This document shows positions 57,955 through 64,000 of a DNA stretch of 64,000 nucleotides, one piece after another. The notes beneath the pieces were generated by a model, which ran no database searches, was not told the DNA's origin, and was given only the letters and a program-made list of their open reading frames with translations. This stretch comes from Sphagnum compactum. Its lineage: Eukaryota > Bryophyta > Sphagnopsida > Sphagnales. The DNA lies in assembly GCA_965153455.1 (NCBI GenBank), contig OZ234500.1:2294001-2358000 (forward strand). The letters are read 5' to 3'. The stretch's first letter is position 1. Each line of letters opens with the position of its first letter. The translations under genes were made by a program, and so were the position numbers.

Positions 57955-60395
57955 CTTGGATCATCAGGTGGCTAAACTAGCTTCCTACTTATTTCAATTG
58001 GTCAGATGCACAGTAGTGGGTTATCCACTGGACCACACTGCACAAGTTATCAAACACATTTTTGTCATTTTCAACAAAACTTATAGCTATTGTGCAAAGC
58101 TCTGCATTCTACGAGAAGCAGGCAATCTGATCGCAGGTCCCTCCATATCGAAATCTCTGTATGTCTTAGATAGAAAGAGCTGTATTCATAGTCACTACAG
58201 TAATGCTTTTGCCTCTGGCACACTAAATTGATTCTGCAGCTCCAAGATAATTGTACTGTTGTATTCCAAATACTGTGCACATATCAAGTCTTCATCTGAA
58301 CTTTCTGCACCTTGATAGTCTTGTGTATATTGAATGCATTGCTGCTGTAGACTGCAGAATCACGAGTGTACACCTCTCAAGAAAGCAAATCTAACAAGCT
58401 CAAAGTGAAAGGTAACATGTCCACCAGAGCACTGGAATATCTCATATAAGGGCTCTTAATGAACTGAGTATGACCTTTGTCAATAACAGAATTAAAATGT
58501 AAATCTTGTGGATTTTCTTGCAAACATAATCAAAATTATATTCACCAAATGCCTTCACTTTGCAAGCTAGAATTGCTTGATATCACTATTATGTGACTCT
58601 CTGGACTTATGGGCAAACAACTAAACCAAATATGGTACTCATTTGCAGTATTTGGACAAAATGTTTTGCTGGAGGAAGTATTGTACACTGAATGTATGCA
58701 ACAATTCAAATAACCTGGGTTTTGCTGCAACGTTTCCCATCCTTAGCTGCTCCTGTACTTGCACAAATCAACAAAGTTCCCCATACAAGAATCTGTCGTC
58801 TCTGTCATTAGTAGTTCTCCAGCTGATGAAAAGCACTACGGGAAATGAGGTCCTGTACTTGCACAGATCAACAAACTTGCATGTACAAGAACCTGTCTTA
58901 TCTCTGTCACTAGCAGTCCATAAGCTCATGAAAGCAATACAGGAATTGAAACGACTTGGGTCTGGAGGATACACTGTTAATGATTTTCAAACGGCATCAA
59001 ATCTGTTGCCCACTGTGCATTGCATTCTGTGCAGGCAACTATTTACTTCTGCAGACCTGGAAATCTTCATCACATAGTGCATCATAAGAAATTTAAATCT
59101 ACAAAGCCATAATCCGCTTCATATGTCTAGTTACATCTGACTTAAAACCACCTGGCTGATTTAGCACCGACATTGTGGTGGTTATGGTTGCTGAGATGTA
59201 AAATGGGCAACAGAAACCTGAGTTGCCAGTCTAAACCACATTCTCCTTGAAGATTGTTACATCTGTAGAATCTCTTCTTACTAAATGTAAACTTATAGTT
59301 GCCTGGTATAACAGAGAACCAGGAAACTATAAGTTATACTAGAGAACTTATAGTAGGGAATAAGTTCTCTGATATTTGGTTTTTCTGTCAATCAGAATTT
59401 TTTCTTCTTCATGTTTTGTCACCCACATACTATAAGCGAAAAGAAGAGCTCTTTGAATGGACATGTGCCTACTGCACACAGCATAACAAATACAACATAG
59501 TAGACATTCAATAGAAACTAACTCTCCTTGGGCCACACCATCAATCAGTCGCCTGCTACATAAAGCGAACAAAAATTACAGACACTTTCAGCACACTCTT
59601 ATCATGCAAAACATCATAACAACAAAATAAGTTAAGACTCTTTGAAATTGAGGATCCACAAAATAACAACATAGGCAGAAGCAATAGGCAATGAATATGT
59701 CATGGATTGAATCTTGAACTTCCTCACAATGGTCAAAATGAAAACTAACCCCTGGCAAGTAGTTTGTCCTAGATCTTCAAATGTTTGACTGCAAATCACA
59801 TCTCTGCACAAGGATGTCATGTGTGGATAGGGATTGAAAGCATCTGATGTGCTTCAGAACAGTTGAGACATGGTTGTCCTCTTTGGGTCACACAACTGAA
59901 AAACAGGGTAGCCACTCAAAGAACAGTAGCACTGGATAAGCCAGAATTCAGCTCTCTAGTGGGATTGGCTCACAGTAACTACATAGTGTTGAGCAAACTT
60001 TTTATGCTGCCTTGATGACCTCCCTCATACTCCAGAGTCTTAAAGTTTACTCACACACTTTCAATTGCTCCTTCCACACTCATTAGCTTGCAAGTGGCTA
60101 TTTTTCCAGCCACACTCAAAGCAATCTCTATTAAGGCTCAGACACCTTCAGTCCAGGTGTAGTGTCTGCCAGGCAAACCCTCAATCAGCATTCATGTTCT
60201 GTGCTCCAGTGTTCAATTGCAAAAAGGAGTAGAACACAGTCTGCAAAGTGCCAGTGTTTCTATCTAAATTGCTGACTTGCCTCATGTTAGGTGCTTAGAG
60301 TCCCAGGAAACCCTAGCAAGCTTAATAAAGCCATGTGAATCCTTCAATACCAACACACATGCTCACAAGGTGCATAATGAGAATGGTGAACATAC
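57955..60395. other. Convergent intergenic region between CLASP and MCTS1
   Basis: It should contain both 3' UTRs, and the unplaced last MCTS1 exon on the minus strand. The open frame 58643-59077 (+) runs through a 100-bp tandem duplication and has no known motif, so I do not call it a gene. Confidence 0.5.
58751..58945. repeat. 100-bp tandem duplication
   Basis: TCCTGTACTTGCACA(A/G)ATCA begins at 58751 and again at exactly 58851. Later blocks (ACAAGAA.CTGTC, TCTGTCA.TAG.AGT, GATGAAA/CATGAAA, ACGGGAA/ACAGGAA) are also kept at the same spacing. Confidence 0.9.
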
Positions 60396-62136
60396 CTTCC
60401 AAAGTCCATCATTGAGGTAGTGCATGTTGTCCACCCCTATCCCTCTGTTTATGCTCTTTCTGCAACATCCAGGAACAAACAATCCTGAGCACAACTGTTT
60501 TGAATTTCATGCTACAGTTGTAGCACAACTTGATTGACAAACAACATGAACCACACCACAACAGGAAAACCCTTGTGCATGCACATCTTCCAGTTTGGCA
60601 AACATGTGTGAAACGAGAAAGTTTGAATTGTGGTAGAAACATACATGTCCTGAGCTGACATCTTGGTGTAACCTATAGCAAGAGCATGCTGCTTCCCCTC
60701 AGCCATAATTGCCTGGGCAGACACAGCACATTAGAAGCACCTTAATACCCTATAGACATTCAGTATACAAGGACTGAGCAACCAATCTTGTACAGTGAGA
60801 TGAAACAGGACTCCTCCCACTGGCTCAAACAAGAGTGAAACAGTTGGAGAGAGAGTGCACATACAACAGGGGCATCTGCAGAGACTTCCTCATCAAGTGC
60901 ACCACCAGCAGATGTGAGACCCGGGCACATGATATTGGCACCCGCCAACACAAATTTTATGGCTCCTCTATCCACCCGGAACATCTTCATGATTCCTGGA
61001 TCTTTGCACATTTCCACCCTATTTCAATCACAGATCCTCAATCCTAAAGAGGGAATCAAGTCAAACTGGACAGTACTGGAGACTATTTCTAATTGATTGC
61101 TGCAAGTGCCAAGAGTCTCTGACACCATGGAAATAAAGGCCCCACCTACCTTCCATGACAGACAATTTTGCAATGAGTCAACAATGCTGTTGATAAAACC
61201 TTAAGCAAATGAGTGAAAGTTACATTGGTGGAGAAGCCGCAGAGTGGGCATGTAAGGGCCATCCCTTACATTGAAGAATAGGGGAACATTATTCACAACC
61301 ACAAGATTGATGTGATTCTGGCTGCCACCACAACCCCCACAATGTTACACAACCATCTACAGTGTGTCAGTTGATTGCATGAAATGCCCTACACTTCAGC
61401 AGGTGCAGAATACATGATTTGGCATGTCCAGTGAGTACACTATTAAACTGCCACATTCTTCAACCTACTGTAAATAGGGTTTAACTCAACTGCAAAACCC
61501 TAATTGGACGGTAAACCATGTCGAGCTCCCTTCAGACTCAGTAGATTCAGGCTAGAGTTGAAGGAGAGTGCATACCATTTGGCCACAATGAGAGGCGCTT
61601 TCTTTGGAAGCATATCCTCGAGCAACGGCTCAAGATCAGGGTACTGCATATCAACACTAGTATCTTAGTCTCCAGGGATTGTAAGGTTGTGTAAAAAACC
61701 CACCACAATAACACCCAAAAAAAACACACATCTGTTTCCATTCCAACAAAAATAACAAAGATAATCGCCGAGAAAAAGAGAGGTCGATAGAGTGCCAAGT
61801 GAAGGCGGAGATGTGCATACCTCATCAGCAATGCTCTGTCGAATTTTGCGCTGTACAGATGCTTTTACTTGATTCTGCCCAGTTAACTCCTCAGGCGTGA
61901 ATCTACATTTCCCACCATCCCCATCATTCAATCGAGTCACAAAGTACTTCTGCGAGTAATTGAGCCATCAATCTCCAGCCCGTTACCATGTGCACAAGAA
62001 TGCCATCATCTTCTGCCTACCAACACCCATTCTTCAGGGTCTCTTTACCCTAAGGATTGCTGCTTCCTTCTGGGCCAGAAACCAAATGAAACTGAATCCA
62101 ACATTTTGAGGAGGGAGAAACTTACTTCTTGAACAT
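60396..62136 (-). CDS. MCTS1: MCTS1-like translation re-initiation factor (PUA domain), seven exons found, last exon not placed
   Basis: Exons on the minus strand: 62136-62126 (ATG TTC AAG AA), 61902-61821, 61643-61576, 61321-61224, 61001-60865, 60712-60645, 60459-60396. Junctions are GT-AG with consistent phases. Together they give 176 codons, from [19 protein letters not shown] through [20 protein letters not shown] and [18 protein letters not shown], then the PUA domain ([40 protein letters not shown]) to [16 protein letters not shown]. Plant relatives end about five residues later. No clear short last exon (Met plus about four residues) was found between 57955 and 60395. Reading through the donor would add ten codons (VCSPFSLCTL) before a TGA. 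Family knowledge: MCTS1 with DENR acts on the 40S subunit in re-initiation and in recycling after termination. The 11-nt first exon is supported by the conserved MFKK start and a GTAAGT donor. Confidence 0.9.
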
Positions 62137-62323
62137 GGTTGTTAGAGTGGGTACAAAGAATCAGATCCACAATGGAGAAGAAGCAAAAGAGGAGTGGGAC
62201 AGAGAGCGAGAGAGACTCTCCTTTCGTGTGCAAAACAACAAAGAGAAAGTGAAGAAGAAACAAGACAGTAGTGAAAGCTAGGGCTCAGAAAGTTGGGGCC
62301 TTTGTGGTTACAGCGATTAGGGT

Positions 62324-62505
62324 TGTGTCACACTGTGGCCTTGCCATTTACAAATAAAAGTATCTTCAGGCAAAAGAAGCATTATGGAAACTCAAATATT
62401 TCACCATGCAAAAATGTAATCTTCAAAGCAAATCCTCTGAAAGAAACCAAAATCCTTCAAGATGTTATAAGTCTATAACTAATCTCAAGTTTCAACACAA
62501 GCCCA
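62324..62505 (+). repeat. Dispersed repeat family 'GTGTCACACTGTGGCC', copy 3 (truncated)
   Basis: GTTGTGTCACACTGTGGCCT then matches 25103-25288 closely and ends abruptly at 62505, where copy 2 continues. It starts about 190 bp upstream of the MCTS1 start codon, so it probably abuts or forms part of that gene's promoter or 5' UTR. Confidence 0.85.
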
Positions 62506-64000
62506 ATTGGATTCTCTACAGAATGGACAATGGAAGTCCTTCTTTAGCTAATACTGCACTAAACCAATATGATCCTTGTTAAGTTGATCTATAAATTCAG
62601 CTTTGTTTCTCATCTTTTTGTACCTTTACCTTTTTGAACTTTGTCCATCAAAAATAGTACCAAAATTTTCATTACAGACTCTCAAGGGACTTCTATGTCA
62701 CATTCATGAGAGTTTGTGATCCAATCTTCAAACATTGCAAATTAGAAACCACAAAATATTTTCAAGCAATGCTTCTATTTAGTTTGATGGGCACACTCAA
62801 CTCCTAAACAATAGAATACATTTCTTGATTCCATTTTTTATCAAGTTTATTAATGTTTCAAGATTGTTGACACTGGTATAAAATGTGGGTGTAGTTCACT
62901 AACCCAATTCACTTGAGGTTTTCAAAGTGAACCAAGTCAACAAACCTTTATGAGATTTAGTTTTCAATGAAACTTGAGTAATTCACTCCACTTCTAGTGG
63001 AAGCAATTCACTAAGATAATTCACTAAGGTCAATTACTACTCAAATCATCAATTTAATCTTGAATAAAAGTCTATAATTTATCATTAATTCATATATTAA
63101 ATTGCAATTATGTATAAAAAATATTAAATATATGTCTTGTTAAATGTATATAATGTTAATAACATTGAAAAATCTTGTACATGATGTTATTAATGTATAA
63201 TGTATGATATGATACTATACATATACATATATAATATAATATATTTAATAATTAAAATTTAATAAAATTATATGAAAATAAATATAAATAAAACATAATG
63301 TAATATTGCTTATTGACATAATATATTATTGATCTTATAATAGATTTTTTTATTAAGTAAGAAAAAAGAATATTGTACATTTTATTTATGTAAGCCACAA
63401 TTTATTTTGTATTAAAAAATATTTCATCTTGTCAAATCATATTTTCTTGTGAAGAAATATATTGTGAATTGTTTTTAAACAACAAAACTCAAATGGGGTT
63501 TCCTTCAAATTATTTCATACAAGACCCTCACCACTATTTTTATATCATATGTGTGACGTGCATGTGTGGGATTTTGAATTTTGGGATGCATCATGTGATT
63601 GCCAAACATAATTGGCTCACTTGCAAACCAACCCCATCATAAGTTTTCGAAGGCTAGAAATTTGGAGAATTATGTTCATGTTGACAAAAAAATCAAAGAG
63701 AAAAAATAGGTCATCATTCTTTCTTTCCCAAACCCTTTCCTTTTTCCTGAGCGTCTCCATTGCTGCTACCTGTACAACTACTATAATCAGTCTCGAACCT
63801 TGTGCCTTAAATGCTGAGTTTCAGCATTTCATTCGTAGATTTAACAAGGTGTGTTATACACAATGGCCCTGCCATTAATTTAATATCAACAATCGATATT
63901 ATTTGATAAATTGGTCATAGCTAGGGAAAAAGTAAAAAAGAAATTTATTCTAATGTACATCATCATGTTGTAAAACAAAAATTGTCATGATTTATTTTTT
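62506..64000. other. AT-rich spacer upstream of MCTS1
   Basis: Positions 63060-63480 are extremely AT-rich (TATAATATAATATATTTAAT type). Repeated TTCACTA/TCACTAAG words at 62895-63040 resemble those at 40020-40135. A terminus-like GTGTGTTATACACAATGGCCCTGCCATT at 63849-63877 recalls the end of the 'GTGTCACACTGTGGCC' family. No gene is seen. Confidence 0.45.
63724..63850 (+). repeat. Dispersed repeat, copy C
   Basis: CTGTACAACTACTATAATCA, CTCGAACCTTGTGCCTTAAA and TGCTGAGTTTCAGCATTTCA match copy A (21361-21555) and copy B (41624-41846). GCTGAGTTTCAGC is an imperfect hairpin. Confidence 0.8.

Noticed and set aside
1-64000. tRNA, rRNA, CRISPR or bacterial operon features
   Set aside because: I saw no T-loop/anticodon arrangement or rRNA text that I could defend. 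The tandem repeats lack CRISPR-like uniform spacers and the DNA is eukaryotic.

Overview
The window is nuclear DNA of a land plant. Spliced genes with GT-AG introns, a plant-type CLASP, a Cys-containing selenoprotein K homologue and long AT-rich repeat-laden spacers all point that way. The retroelement types and low gene density suggest a large, TE-rich genome, perhaps of a seed-free plant such as a fern, lycophyte or bryophyte. I cannot name the species.

Layout. Positions 1-4337 are the 3' part of a Ty3/gypsy retrotransposon. Its single reading frame holds the C-terminal part of a DNMT3/DRM-like cytosine methyltransferase, then reverse transcriptase, RNase H, integrase and a C-terminal PHD finger, followed by a polypurine tract and a 3' LTR. 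The frame has no indels but seven in-frame TAA/TAG codons. A 175-bp partial LTR copy follows in tandem, then an older, more decayed gypsy remnant (about 4741-6290). Positions 6291-19440 are mostly spacer with tandem duplications, foldbacks and dispersed repeats. A minus-strand gene or pseudogene with two DUF3455-like modules lies at 19443-20760, with a probable frameshift between modules. A tandem array and a 351-bp MITE-like element sit just upstream of it. At 25090-26206 come a dispersed repeat, three 56-bp hairpin-bearing repeats and three ~150-bp repeats. These precede a four-exon selenoprotein-K-like gene (26331-28285), which also has a decayed second copy of exon 1 in its first intron. 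Positions 28.3-41.6 kb are repeat-rich spacer. A decayed hAT-like transposase lies at about 41969-44640.

The best-supported genes are at the right. CLASP (48392-57954, +) was resolved into 22 exons that sum exactly to 1534 codons plus stop. MCTS1 (62136-60396, -) was resolved into seven exons (176 codons); its short last exon was not found. The two genes converge. Their products, and the SelK-like protein, are housekeeping factors: microtubule plus-end/cortical organisation, translation re-initiation and ribosome recycling, and ER membrane protein quality control. They form no operon or pathway together.

The most unusual object is the retrotransposon that appears to pair a DNA methyltransferase 'writer' module with a histone-tail 'reader' (PHD) module in one polyprotein. 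Its decay is confined to changes that look like C-to-T deamination.
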